Assembly (NCBI RefSeq): GCF_900107235.1
Contig: NZ_FNPF01000005.1
Span: 62,001 to 126,000 of the forward strand
Direction: 5' to 3'
From: Citreimonas salinaria
Lineage (GTDB): Bacteria > Pseudomonadota > Alphaproteobacteria > Rhodobacterales > Rhodobacteraceae
Length of the DNA: 64,000 bases
Under the pieces are notes generated by a model. That model was given only the letters and a program-made list of their open reading frames with translations, was not told the origin of the DNA and did not search any database. Of this stretch, positions 17,740 to 26,136 are shown piece by piece. The position numbers were made by a program, and so were the translations under genes. The first letter of the stretch is position 1. Every line of letters starts with the position of its first letter.

Positions 17740-18873
17740 ATGAGAACCGCGATCGCCACGTCCGATTACTTCGTCTTGGGCGAGACCTTCATCAACCGCC
17801 ATATCGAGCACATCTTCGGCGGCGACACCGTGGTCATCGCCGGCCGCCACAACGGCCAGGACCCCTACGGCAAGCCCCTTTTCGTCCGCCGCGCGCCGCT
17901 GTCGCCGCGCGACCGCCTGTCCGCCCCCTTCGCCGCCCTCACCGGCGCCGCCCTGCACGGCACCTCCCGCCTGCCCTTCGGCGACAATCGCCGCCACCTG
18001 GCCGAGTTCCTGCGCGCCCAGAAGGTCGAGGCGATCCTCGCCGAGTTCGGCACCCAGGCGCTGGTGGTGGCGAAACTCGGCAACGACTTGGGCATCCCCG
18101 TCTTCTCCTACTGGCGCGGCACCGACGCCAGCCGCGCGCTCCGCTCGCGCCAGCGGGTGCGGTCGTATCGCCTGATGATGCCGCGCCTCGCCGGCATCTT
18201 CTCGGTCTCGCAATTCCTGCTCGACAACCTCGCCGCCCACGGCGTCACGCACCCGAACGCCCACGTGGTTCCCTCGGGCGTCGACGTGCGCCGTTTCGCC
18301 CCCGCCGAGAAGGTCCGCGGCTCCTGCCTCGCCGTGGGTCGCATGGTCGAGAAGAAGGCGCCCCAGGTCACCCTGCGCGCCTTCTCCGCCGCCGCGAAGG
18401 GCCGCGAGGCACACCTGACCTTTATCGGCGACGGTCCCCTACTCGAACCCTGCCGCGCGCTGGCGACCGAGTTGGGCGTGGGCGACCGCGTCACCTTCAC
18501 TGGCGCCCTGCCCCACGATTCCGTCCGCGACCACCTGACCCGGACAGAAATCTTCCTGCAGCACTCGGTCACCGCGAAGGACGGCAACACCGAGGGCCTG
18601 CCCACCGCCATCCAGGAAGCGCTGGCCTGCGGCTGCATCACCCTGTCCACCCGCCACGCTGGCATCCCCGAGGCGGTCGAGGACGGCGTCAACGGCCTTC
18701 TGGTCGACGAGTGGGACGAGGCCGGCTTTGCCGAACGTCTCGGCGCCCTGCTCGACACCGCCGACCGGTCGGCCATGTCCCGCGCCGCGCGCGAGACCGC
18801 CGTCGCACGGTTCGACAATGCCGCCCTGATCGGCCGCGTCGAAGCCGTTATGTGTGACACCGTGAACGGCTGA
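17740..18873 (+). CDS. GT4-family glycosyltransferase
   Basis: A 377-residue GT-B fold glycosyltransferase. The C-terminal half carries the Glycos_transf_1 domain: AVGRMVEKKAPQVTLRAF at about 205-222, FIGDGPL at about 233 and the donor-site acidic motif region EGLPTAIQEALACG at about 286-299 (the E-x7-E type). The N-terminal domain is variable, as expected for acceptor recognition. It probably adds a sugar to a polysaccharide or lipid; donor and acceptor are unknown. It is the only polysaccharide-type gene here and interrupts the valine catabolic genes. The reading frame runs upstream into the repeat element, but the first sensible start is the ATG at 17740. Confidence 0.87.
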   Translation: MRTAIATSDYFVLGETFINRHIEHIFGGDTVVIAGRHNGQDPYGKPLFVRRAPLSPRDRLSAPFAALTGAALHGTSRLPFGDNRRHLAEFLRAQKVEAILAEFGTQALVVAKLGNDLGIPVFSYWRGTDASRALRSRQRVRSYRLMMPRLAGIFSVSQFLLDNLAAHGVTHPNAHVVPSGVDVRRFAPAEKVRGSCLAVGRMVEKKAPQVTLRAFSAAAKGREAHLTFIGDGPLLEPCRALATELGVGDRVTFTGALPHDSVRDHLTRTEIFLQHSVTAKDGNTEGLPTAIQEALACGCITLSTRHAGIPEAVEDGVNGLLVDEWDEAGFAERLGALLDTADRSAMSRAARETAVARFDNAALIGRVEAVMCDTVNG

Positions 18874-18937
18874 CGCACGGCGCGACGCGCGTCGCTGACG
18901 CGACGTCCTTGCATCCGCGCCGCGCCTGTGCACAATC

Positions 18938-18951
18938 TGAACAAGCGTTCA
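18938..18951. promoter_or_regulatory. Candidate TetR-type operator upstream of acyl-CoA dehydrogenase
   Basis: TGAAC-AAGC-GTTCA is a perfect inverted repeat 75 bp upstream of the acyl-CoA dehydrogenase ATG. TetR-family regulators of acyl-CoA catabolism often use dyads of this size; the binding protein is unknown. Confidence 0.4.
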
Positions 18952-19025
18952 ATTCGTGCCGCGCCTTTCGTCATAAGGTCGCGTCACGAGGCACAGCGTC
19001 ACCGCAACGGGATGGGAGGCCCGCC

Positions 19026-20165
19026 ATGGATTTTGCCCTCAGCGAGGAACAGCAGGCCATCTTCGACATGGCCCACGGCTTCGGCCAGGACCACATCGCG
19101 CCCCATGCCCGCGACTGGGAAGCGCAGGGCACCATCCCCAAGGAGCTGTGGCCCAAGCTGGCCGAGCTTGGCTTCGGCGGGCTCTACGTCTCCGAGGACT
19201 CGGGCGGCGCCGGGCTGAGCCGCCTCGACGCGACGCTGGTCTTCGAGGCGCTGTCGATGGCCTGCCCTTCGGTCGCGTCGTTCCTGTCGATCCACAACAT
19301 GTGCGCCAAGATGCTCGACACCTACGGGTCGGACGATCTCAAGATCGCCTGGATGGACCGCGTCGTCAGCATGGAGACCGTGCTGTCCTACTGCCTGACC
19401 GAACCCGGCTCGGGCTCGGACGCGGCGGCGCTGAAGACGCGCGCCACCAAGACGAACGAGGGCTGGCGCCTGAACGGCACCAAGGCCTTCATCTCGGGCG
19501 GCGGCTATTCCGACGCCTACGTGACGATGGTCCGCACCGGGCAGGACGGGCCCAAGGGCATCTCGACCGTGATCGTGCCGGCGGACGCGCCCGGCCTCAG
19601 CTTCGGCGCGCTCGAGGACAAGATGGGCTGGCGCAGCCAACCCACCGCGCAGGTCCAGTTCGACGATTGCATGACCGACCTTGAAAACCTCGTGGGCGAG
19701 GAAGGGCGCGGGTTCTCCTATGCCATGGCCGGCCTCGACGGCGGGCGGCTGAACATCTCGGCCTGCAGCCTCGGCGCCGCGCAGGCAGGGCTGGACGCCA
19801 CGCTGGTCTACATGCGCGACCGCAAGGCCTTCGGCCAGTCGATCGACCAGTTCCAGGCACTGCAGTTCCGCCTGGCCGACATGGAGATCGAGCTTCAGGC
19901 CGCGCGCACCTTCCTGCGCCAGGCGGCGTGGAAGCTCGACACCGGGGCACCCGACGCCACCAAGTTCTGCGCCATGGCCAAGAAGTTCGTGACCGAGGCC
20001 GGCAGCCGCATCGTCGACCAGTGCCTGCAATTGCACGGCGGCTACGGCTACCTTTCCGACTACGGGATCGAGAAGCTGGTCCGCGACCTGCGCGTGCACC
20101 AGATCCTGGAAGGCACGAACGAGATCATGCGCCTGATCGTCGCCCGCCAGATGCTGGCCCGCTAG
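19026..20165 (+). CDS. Acyl-CoA dehydrogenase, probable isobutyryl-CoA dehydrogenase
   Basis: A 379-residue flavoprotein of the acyl-CoA dehydrogenase family. The three domains are visible: helical N-terminus; beta domain with YCLTEPGSGSDAA at about 121-133 and AFISGGG; and helical C-terminus ending with the catalytic base in EGTNEIMR (Glu362). With hibch and mmsB directly downstream and mmsA just upstream, it most likely oxidises isobutyryl-CoA to methacrylyl-CoA in valine breakdown, passing electrons to ETF. A short-chain 2-methyl-branched or butyryl-CoA substrate is the alternative. The start follows GGGAGGCCCGCC. Confidence 0.92.
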   Translation: MDFALSEEQQAIFDMAHGFGQDHIAPHARDWEAQGTIPKELWPKLAELGFGGLYVSEDSGGAGLSRLDATLVFEALSMACPSVASFLSIHNMCAKMLDTYGSDDLKIAWMDRVVSMETVLSYCLTEPGSGSDAAALKTRATKTNEGWRLNGTKAFISGGGYSDAYVTMVRTGQDGPKGISTVIVPADAPGLSFGALEDKMGWRSQPTAQVQFDDCMTDLENLVGEEGRGFSYAMAGLDGGRLNISACSLGAAQAGLDATLVYMRDRKAFGQSIDQFQALQFRLADMEIELQAARTFLRQAAWKLDTGAPDATKFCAMAKKFVTEAGSRIVDQCLQLHGGYGYLSDYGIEKLVRDLRVHQILEGTNEIMRLIVARQMLAR

Positions 20166-20200
20166 GGTCCAGCCAGACCACGCCCCGGAAGGAAATCGCC

Positions 20201-21253
20201 TTGCCCGACAGCTCCGACGACATCCACATCCGCATCGAAGGCCGCGCCGGCCGCGTCACCTTCACCCGACCCAAGGCGCTGAACGCGCTGACGCACGAGA
20301 TGTGCCTGGCGCTGGACGACGCGCTGAAGGCGTGGGACGAGGACGACTCGGTGGCGCTGGTGCTGATCGACGCCGAGGGGGAAAAGGCCTTCTGCGCCGG
20401 CGGCGACATCGCGGCGATGTACCACGCCGGAAAGGCGGGCGACCTCGGCGCCCCGCGCCGCTTCTGGCGCGAGGAATACCGCATGAACGCGCGGATCGCG
20501 GAATACGCCAAGCCGATCGTCTGCCTGATGCAGGGCTTCGTCATGGGCGGCGGCGTCGGCGTCTCGGGCCATGCCAGCCACCGCGTCGTCTGCGACAGCA
20601 CCCGCGTCGCCATGCCCGAATGCGGCATCGGCTTCGTGCCGGACGTGGGCGGAACGCTGCTTCTGGCGGGCGCGCCTGGTCGCCTGGGCGAATACCTCGG
20701 CCTGACCGCGGCGCGAATGGGTCCCGGCGACGCGATCCATGCGGGCTTTGCCGACGCTTACGTGCCTCAGGACCGCTGGGGCGACCTGGTTCAGGCGCTG
20801 TGCGACACCGGAGACACGGGCCGGATCGACGACATGGCCGAACCCGCGCCCGCCTCGGACATGGCTGCGCAGCGGGACCGCATCGACGCGATGTTCGGCG
20901 GCGATCGGCTGGAGGACGTCCGCCGCTCGGTCGAGACCGATGACAGCGCCATCGCACAGGAGGCGGCGAAAGCCATGGCGCGCAACGCGCCGCTGTCGAT
21001 GGCCGTGACGCTGGGGATGATCCGCGAGATGCGCGCGCCGGGCAACGGCATCCGCGACGCCCTGCGGACCGAGTATCGCGTGGCACACCGGATCATCGAA
21101 GACGGAGACTTCCTCGAAGGCGTGCGCGCGGCGATCATCGACAAGGACCGCAACCCGCGCTGGCAGCACGCGGACGGCCACGTGCCCGACGACGCGGTGG
21201 TCCGGATGCTGGCGCCGCTCGGCGCGGACGATTGGGATTTTCACGGAGACTGA
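20201..21253 (+). CDS. 3-hydroxyisobutyryl-CoA hydrolase (enoyl-CoA hydratase family)
   Basis: This crotonase-fold enzyme hydrolyses 3-hydroxyisobutyryl-CoA to free 3-hydroxyisobutyrate in valine degradation. The 350-residue length fits HIBYL-CoA hydrolase rather than short (about 260) enoyl-CoA hydratases. Key blocks are AFCAGGDIAAMY at about 64-75, the oxyanion-hole GGGVGVSGH at about 115, and PECGIGFVPDVGGT at about 138-151, whose Glu and Asp are the family's catalytic residues. No ATG lies near the domain start; TTG at 20201, 6 nt after GGAAGGAA, is the likely start codon. The crotonase step (methacrylyl-CoA hydration) has no separate gene here. Confidence 0.9.
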   Translation: MPDSSDDIHIRIEGRAGRVTFTRPKALNALTHEMCLALDDALKAWDEDDSVALVLIDAEGEKAFCAGGDIAAMYHAGKAGDLGAPRRFWREEYRMNARIAEYAKPIVCLMQGFVMGGGVGVSGHASHRVVCDSTRVAMPECGIGFVPDVGGTLLLAGAPGRLGEYLGLTAARMGPGDAIHAGFADAYVPQDRWGDLVQALCDTGDTGRIDDMAEPAPASDMAAQRDRIDAMFGGDRLEDVRRSVETDDSAIAQEAAKAMARNAPLSMAVTLGMIREMRAPGNGIRDALRTEYRVAHRIIEDGDFLEGVRAAIIDKDRNPRWQHADGHVPDDAVVRMLAPLGADDWDFHGD

Positions 21254-21254
21254 C

Positions 21255-22127
21255 ATGCAGATCGGATTCATCGGCCTCGGCAACATGGGCGGCCCCATGG
21301 CTGCGAACCTCGCCAAGGCGGGACACGAGGTGAAGGGCTTCGACGTGGCCGGCACAACGGCCGAAGGTGCGGCACAGGCCGCCACCGCCATCGAGGCGGC
21401 CACCGGCGCCGACGTGGTCATAACCATGCTGCCCAACGGCGACATCCTGCGGCAGGTCGCGGACGAGATCATCCCCGCGATGAAGCCCGGCGCGGTGCTG
21501 CTCGACTGCTCGACAGTGGACGTCGACAGCGCCCGCGCGGTGGCCGAACAGGCGCGCGCGGCGGGCTTGGGCGCGCTCGACGCCCCGGTCTCGGGCGGTG
21601 TCGGCGGCGCGCAGGCCGGCACGCTGACCTTCATGGTCGGCGGCGACGAATCCGCCTTCGAGACCGCGAAACCGCTGTTCGAGATCATGGGCCAGAAGGC
21701 GGTTCATTGCGGCCCGTCGGGCAACGGGCAGGCGGCGAAGATCTGCAACAACATGATCCTCGGCGCCACGATGCTGGTGACGTGCGAGGCCTTCGCGCTG
21801 GCCGACAAGCTGGGGCTGAGCCGCCAGGCGATGTTCGACGTGGTCAGCACGTCCTCGGGCTATTCGTGGTCGATGAACGCCTATTGCCCGGCGCCGGGCG
21901 TCGGCCCGAAATCGCCGGCCGACAACGACTACAAGCCCGGCTTCGCGGCCGAACTGATGCTGAAGGACCTGAGGCTGGCCGCCCAAGCCGCCGAGTCGGC
22001 CGATGCCGACACGCCGATTGGCACCGCCGCGATGGAGCTATACCGCCGCTTCGTCGAGGAAGAGGACGGCAGGGGCCGCGATTTCAGCGCCATGCTGCCC
22101 CGGCTCGAGACGCGCCGGCGCGGTTGA
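21255..22127 (+). CDS. mmsB: 3-hydroxyisobutyrate dehydrogenase
   Basis: MmsB oxidises 3-hydroxyisobutyrate to methylmalonate semialdehyde with NAD, supplying MmsA. The 290-residue protein has the Rossmann start IGFIGLGNMGGPMAANL, the substrate-binding DAPVSGGVGGAQAGTLTFMVGG region at about 112-133 and the catalytic Lys162 in GNGQAAKICNN. It begins two bases after the stop of the hydrolase gene, and GGAGACTGAC supplies the ribosome site, so acd-hibch-mmsB is one operon. Beta-hydroxyacid dehydrogenases of this fold can act on related acids, but context settles the assignment. Confidence 0.96.
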   Translation: MQIGFIGLGNMGGPMAANLAKAGHEVKGFDVAGTTAEGAAQAATAIEAATGADVVITMLPNGDILRQVADEIIPAMKPGAVLLDCSTVDVDSARAVAEQARAAGLGALDAPVSGGVGGAQAGTLTFMVGGDESAFETAKPLFEIMGQKAVHCGPSGNGQAAKICNNMILGATMLVTCEAFALADKLGLSRQAMFDVVSTSSGYSWSMNAYCPAPGVGPKSPADNDYKPGFAAELMLKDLRLAAQAAESADADTPIGTAAMELYRRFVEEEDGRGRDFSAMLPRLETRRRG

Positions 22128-22137
22128 TCCAGATCAT

Positions 22138-22153
22138 ATTCCGGATTCGGAAT
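22138..22153. promoter_or_regulatory. SqrR/BigR-type operator (ATTC-N8-GAAT)
   Basis: A perfect 16-bp dyad, ATTC-CGGATTCG-GAAT, lies 44 bp upstream of the DUF2892 gene. It equals the ATTC-N8-GAAT consensus reported for the persulfide-responsive repressor SqrR of Rhodobacter capsulatus. It suggests control by sulfide or reactive sulfur. Confidence 0.6.
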
Positions 22154-22197
22154 GCGCGTTACGGTCCTCGTATCTTCACTTCATCGAGGACATGACG

Positions 22198-22401
22198 ATG
22201 ATCGAAAGGAACTTGGGCGACTCCGAACGCATGGTTCGGGCGACCGTCGGAATTGCGGGCGTGGTCCTGTTCTTCTTCCTGACCGGCTGGCTGCAATGGG
22301 CAGCACTGGTCGTGGGCGTGGTGCTGCTGGTCACCGCCGCGATCGGCTGGTGCCCGCCCTATGCGCTGCTGGGCATCAATACGAACAGGCGCCGCAGCTG
22401 A
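22198..22401 (+). CDS. DUF2892 inner-membrane protein (YgaP membrane-domain-like)
   Basis: A 67-residue protein with the DUF2892 pattern: a polar N-terminus, the conserved R-N-L/SERMVR-type start, two hydrophobic helices joined by a short turn, and the GWCPPYALLGINT signature near the end with one Cys. The same fold forms the membrane part of YgaP, an inner-membrane rhodanese. GAGGA is 7 nt before the ATG at 22198, making it a better start than the ATG at 22192. With an SqrR-type operator upstream, a role in sulfide or sulfane-sulfur handling is inferred. Confidence 0.85.
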   Translation: MIERNLGDSERMVRATVGIAGVVLFFFLTGWLQWAALVVGVVLLVTAAIGWCPPYALLGINTNRRRS

Positions 22402-22488
22402 CGGGCCGGGGCGGGTGACGACGACAGAGGGGCAGGTCGCCCCGTTCTGCTGCGCCGCTCACCCCGGGTTGCTTTCACCGGAAATGCC

Positions 22489-22509
22489 GGGCGGGCGACG
22501 CGCCCGCCC
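22489..22509 (-). terminator. Hairpin at the end of uvrA
   Basis: GGGCGGGCG-ACG-CGCCCGCCC is a 9-bp perfect stem just after the uvrA stop on the minus strand. It lacks a long T-run. It could also stop plus-strand transcription from the DUF2892 gene. Confidence 0.55.
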
Positions 22510-22514
22510 CGCGC

Positions 22515-25385
22515 CTATTCGGCCGCGACCTTGCGCGGAGCCAGCATCGGCTTGAGGTAACGGCCGGTATGGCTTTCGGACACGTCGGCCACCTGCTCCG
22601 GCGTGCCCGAGGCCACGATCCGCCCGCCGCCATCGCCGCCTTCCGGGCCGATGTCGATGATGTAATCGGCGGTCTTGATGACGTCCAGGTTGTGCTCGAT
22701 CACAATGACCGAGTTGCCCTGGTCCACGAGCTCGTGCAGCACCTCGAGCAACTTGCGCACGTCGGCGAAATGCAGGCCCGTGGTCGGCTCGTCCAGGATA
22801 TAAAGCGTGCGGCCGGTCGATCGCCTCGCCAGCTCCTTCGACAACTTCACGCGCTGCGCCTCGCCGCCCGACAGGGTCGTCGCCTGCTGGCCCACCTTGA
22901 TGTAGCCCAGCCCCACGCGCATCAGCGCGTCCATCTTCTCGCGGATGCTCGGCACCGCCTTGAAGAACTCCTGCGCGTCTTCGACCGTCATATCAAGAAC
23001 GTCGGCTATGCTCTTGCCCTTGAACTTGATTTCCAGCGTTTCGCGATTGTACCGCGCGCCCTTGCAGGTCTCGCAGGTGACGTAGACATCCGGCAGGAAG
23101 TGCATCTCGATCTTGATCAGACCGTCGCCCTGGCAGGCTTCGCAGCGGCCGCCCTTCACGTTGAAGCTGAAGCGCCCCGGCTTGTAGCCGCGCGCCTTCG
23201 CCTCGGGCAGGCCGGCGAACCAGTCGCGGATCGGGGTGAAGGCACCGGTATAGGTCGCCGGGTTCGAGCGTGGCGTGCGGCCGATGGGTCGCTGGTCGAT
23301 GTCGATGACCTTGTCGAGGTGTTCCAGCCCCTTGATCGTCTCGCAGGGCGCGGGCACCTGCCGCGCGCCGTTCAAAGCCATGCTGGCGGATTTGAACAGC
23401 GTCTCGATCGTCAGCGTCGACTTGCCGCCGCCCGATACGCCGGTGACGCAGACGAACTGGCCCAGCGGGAACTCGGCCGTCACCTCCTTGAGGTTGTTGC
23501 CCGTGGCCTTGACGACCTTGATCTTCTTCTTGTTTCCCTTGCGCCGCTGGGCCGGCACCGAGATTTCCTCGGCCCCCGACAGGAAGCGGCCGGTGAGGCT
23601 TGCGGGGTCGGCCGTGATTTCGTCCGGCGTGCCGTGTGCCACGACCCGCCCGCCATGCACGCCCGCGCCCGGCCCGATGTCGAAGACGTAGTCCGCCTGC
23701 CGGATCATGTCCTCGTCATGCTCGACCACGATCACGGTGTTGCCCTGGTCGCGCAGGTTCTTGAGCGTCTGGATCAGCCGGTCATTGTCGCGCTGGTGCA
23801 GCCCGATGCTGGGTTCGTCCAGCACGTAAAGCACGCCGGTCAAGCCGCTGCCGATCTGGCTGGCCAGCCGGATGCGCTGCGATTCCCCGCCGGACAACGT
23901 GCCCGCGGCGCGCGACAGCGTCAGGTATTCCAGGCCGACGTTGTTGAGGAAGCCCAGCCGCTCGCGGATCTCCTTGAGGATGGCGCGCGCGATCTCGTTC
24001 TTCTGGGGGGTCAGCGCCTCGGGCACGGTGCCGATCCAGTCGTGCGCCTGCTTGATCGACATCTGCACCACCTGGCCGATGTGGCGCAGGTCGTCGCGCT
24101 TGCCGATCCGCACGGCCAGCGCCTCTTCGCGCAGGCGGTAACCGCCGCAGGTGCCGCAGGGGCGGTTGTTCTGGTAGCGCTCGAACTCCTCGCGGATCCA
24201 CGCCGAGTCCGTCTCGCGGTAGCGGCGCTCCATGTTGGGGATCACGCCCTCGAAGGCGCGGGTGACGTTGTAGACGCGCCCGCCCTCGTCGTAGCGGAAG
24301 GCGATCTCGTCCTCGCCCGAACCATAGAGGAACACCTGCTGCACGTGGGCCGGAAGGTCCTTCCACTGGGTTTTGGGTTCGAATTCAAAATGTTTCGCGA
24401 TCGAGTTGATCGTCTGCGTGAAGTACGGCGACTTGCCCTTGCGCCAGGGAGCGATCGCGCCGTTCGCCAGCGACAGCTGCGCGTCGGGCACCATCAGCGC
24501 CGGGTCGAAGAACAGCTCGACCCCAAGGCCGTCGCAATCCGGGCAGGCGCCGAAGGGCGCGTTGAACGAGAACAGCCGCGGCTCGATCTCGGGGATGGTG
24601 AAGCCGCTGACCGGGCAGGCGAAATTCTCGCTGAACGTGATCCGCTCGCCCTCGCCCTCCTTCGGCGCGGTCTCGAGGATCGCGATCCCGTCGGCCAGGT
24701 CCAGCGCGGTGCGGAAACTGTCCGCCAGCCGGGTCTCCATCCCCTCGCGAACGACGATGCGATCGACCACCACGTCGATGTCGTGGCGGAACTTCTTGTC
24801 CAGCACCGGTGGATCGTCCAGCTCGTGGAACGCGCCGTCGACCTTCACCCGCTGGAAACCCTGCTTGCGCAGCTCCAGCATCTCCCTGCGGTACTCGCCC
24901 TTGCGGTCGCGGATGATCGGCGCCAGCAGGTAGCCGCGGGTGCCCTCCTCCATCGCCATGACGCGGTCGACCATGTCCTGCACCTGCTGCGCCTCGATCG
25001 GCTGCCCGGTGGCCGGCGAATAGGGCGTGCCGACGCGGGCGAACAGAAGCCGCAGGTAGTCGTAGATCTCGGTCACGGTGCCCACGGTCGAACGGGGGTT
25101 CTTCGACGTGGTCTTCTGCTCGATCGAGATCGCCGGCGACAGGCCGGTGATGTAGTCCATGTCGGGCTTTTCCATCATGTCGAGGAACTGCCGCGCATAG
25201 GCCGACAGGCTCTCGACGTAGCGGCGCTGGCCCTCGGCATAGATCGTGTCGAAGGCCAGGCTGGACTTGCCCGAGCCCGAAAGCCCCGTCACCACGACCA
25301 TCTGGTCGCGCGGGATGTCGACGTCGATGTTCTTGAGGTTGTGCTCGCGCGCGCCGCGCACCTCGATGTGCTTCATTTCGGGCAT
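22515..25385 (-). CDS. uvrA: Excinuclease ABC subunit A
   Basis: UvrA recognises bulky DNA lesions and loads UvrB in nucleotide excision repair. The 956-residue protein has two ABC ATPase modules (Walker [10 protein letters not shown] at about 33-41 and GVSGGGKST at about 643-651, with the late [11 protein letters not shown] Walker B). Zinc-binding Cys clusters are seen around ACPDCDG, CGTCGG and [14 protein letters not shown]. The ATG at 25385 follows a GGGGGA box; an in-frame ATG at 25397 is less well placed. A GTTC-N7-GTTC SOS box lies about 80 bp upstream, so LexA control is likely. Confidence 0.98.
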   Translation of the reverse strand: MPEMKHIEVRGAREHNLKNIDVDIPRDQMVVVTGLSGSGKSSLAFDTIYAEGQRRYVESLSAYARQFLDMMEKPDMDYITGLSPAISIEQKTTSKNPRSTVGTVTEIYDYLRLLFARVGTPYSPATGQPIEAQQVQDMVDRVMAMEEGTRGYLLAPIIRDRKGEYRREMLELRKQGFQRVKVDGAFHELDDPPVLDKKFRHDIDVVVDRIVVREGMETRLADSFRTALDLADGIAILETAPKEGEGERITFSENFACPVSGFTIPEIEPRLFSFNAPFGACPDCDGLGVELFFDPALMVPDAQLSLANGAIAPWRKGKSPYFTQTINSIAKHFEFEPKTQWKDLPAHVQQVFLYGSGEDEIAFRYDEGGRVYNVTRAFEGVIPNMERRYRETDSAWIREEFERYQNNRPCGTCGGYRLREEALAVRIGKRDDLRHIGQVVQMSIKQAHDWIGTVPEALTPQKNEIARAILKEIRERLGFLNNVGLEYLTLSRAAGTLSGGESQRIRLASQIGSGLTGVLYVLDEPSIGLHQRDNDRLIQTLKNLRDQGNTVIVVEHDEDMIRQADYVFDIGPGAGVHGGRVVAHGTPDEITADPASLTGRFLSGAEEISVPAQRRKGNKKKIKVVKATGNNLKEVTAEFPLGQFVCVTGVSGGGKSTLTIETLFKSASMALNGARQVPAPCETIKGLEHLDKVIDIDQRPIGRTPRSNPATYTGAFTPIRDWFAGLPEAKARGYKPGRFSFNVKGGRCEACQGDGLIKIEMHFLPDVYVTCETCKGARYNRETLEIKFKGKSIADVLDMTVEDAQEFFKAVPSIREKMDALMRVGLGYIKVGQQATTLSGGEAQRVKLSKELARRSTGRTLYILDEPTTGLHFADVRKLLEVLHELVDQGNSVIVIEHNLDVIKTADYIIDIGPEGGDGGGRIVASGTPEQVADVSESHTGRYLKPMLAPRKVAAE

Positions 25386-25467
25386 TCTGTCCCCCACGGA
25401 TTGGCCCCCACGGCCGCCTCAGCCCCACACATAGGAGTTCGCTGTCCTTACGCCAATCGAAAAATGA

Positions 25468-25482
25468 GAACACAGAGAGAAC
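25468..25482 (-). promoter_or_regulatory. LexA SOS box of uvrA
   Basis: On the minus strand the site reads GTTC-TCTCTGT-GTTC, an exact match to the GTTC-N7-GTTC LexA box established for Rhodobacter and other Alphaproteobacteria. It lies 83-97 bp upstream of the uvrA start, in the promoter region. Confidence 0.8.
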
Positions 25483-25626
25483 ATGATCGGGTTCCGGCGC
25501 CCTGAACGCCGCGTAGCGCCCGCGGAACCGGAGCGAGGCGCCCGAAACGGCCGTTCAGACGGTGTTAAGGGAGCCTGGCTATCGTGGTCCGTCTGTGATC
25601 CCGGAAAACGAAGGTCTCGATGAACC

Positions 25627-26136
25627 ATGTCCGATGAGCGTCGCAAACCCCGGGGCCTTGTGACGCCGCAATACGAGGATCGCGGCATCTTCAAGAACGG
25701 CGTCATCTCGCTGCCGGTCTGGCTGATGCCCCGCTACGGGCGCACGCACCGGGGCGACATCGTGATCAGCGGCCACTACCGGACCGAACAGGACGGCATG
25801 CTGCCCATCGAATGCGTCTTCTCGGGACGGCGCATCCCCTACGCGCAGCCGCTGAAGGAGTTCGTCAAGCGCAGCGTGGACCGGTTTTCCAAACCCGGCG
25901 CGCATGCCGTGCCGATCCATGTCAACGGGGCGTGGCGCTACCGCTTCGACCTGCGCGAGGACGGCTGGCAGGATCGCATTCGGCAGTTCATGGTCGCCCA
26001 GTGGATGTACGTGGGCCCCAACGGTAAGCAGCAGATCATCGGAGAGCCGGTGATTCGCCCGTCGGCCCGACGCGCGCCTGCCGCCGGCGCGCTTCAGCCG
26101 CAATCCCGGGCCAGGGCGACCGAGGCTCAGCGGTAA
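25627..26136 (+). CDS. Uncharacterised 169-residue protein
   Basis: I do not recognise a family. The protein is soluble and basic, starting MSDERRKPRGLVTPQYEDRG, with a mixed alpha/beta middle rich in aromatic residues (WLMPRYGR, AWRYRFDL, VAQWMYVGP) and a low-complexity Ala/Arg-rich tail from about residue 145. There is no signal peptide, membrane helix or Cys pair. It is divergent from uvrA, so the SOS-box region is shared, which raises the possibility of damage control, but the distance to the box (about 145 bp) is large. Its last 10 bp overlap the 3' end of aglK on the other strand. Confidence 0.62.
   Translation: MSDERRKPRGLVTPQYEDRGIFKNGVISLPVWLMPRYGRTHRGDIVISGHYRTEQDGMLPIECVFSGRRIPYAQPLKEFVKRSVDRFSKPGAHAVPIHVNGAWRYRFDLREDGWQDRIRQFMVAQWMYVGPNGKQQIIGEPVIRPSARRAPAAGALQPQSRARATEAQR

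Noticed and set aside
22569-25505. 978-residue plus-strand open frame
   Set aside because: Antisense of uvrA, a complete and well-marked gene.
25627-26136. Possible frameshifted or broken gene at the end of the agl operon
   Set aside because: The 10-bp overlap with aglK is a simple convergent 3' overlap; both frames are intact with coherent composition up to the tail.
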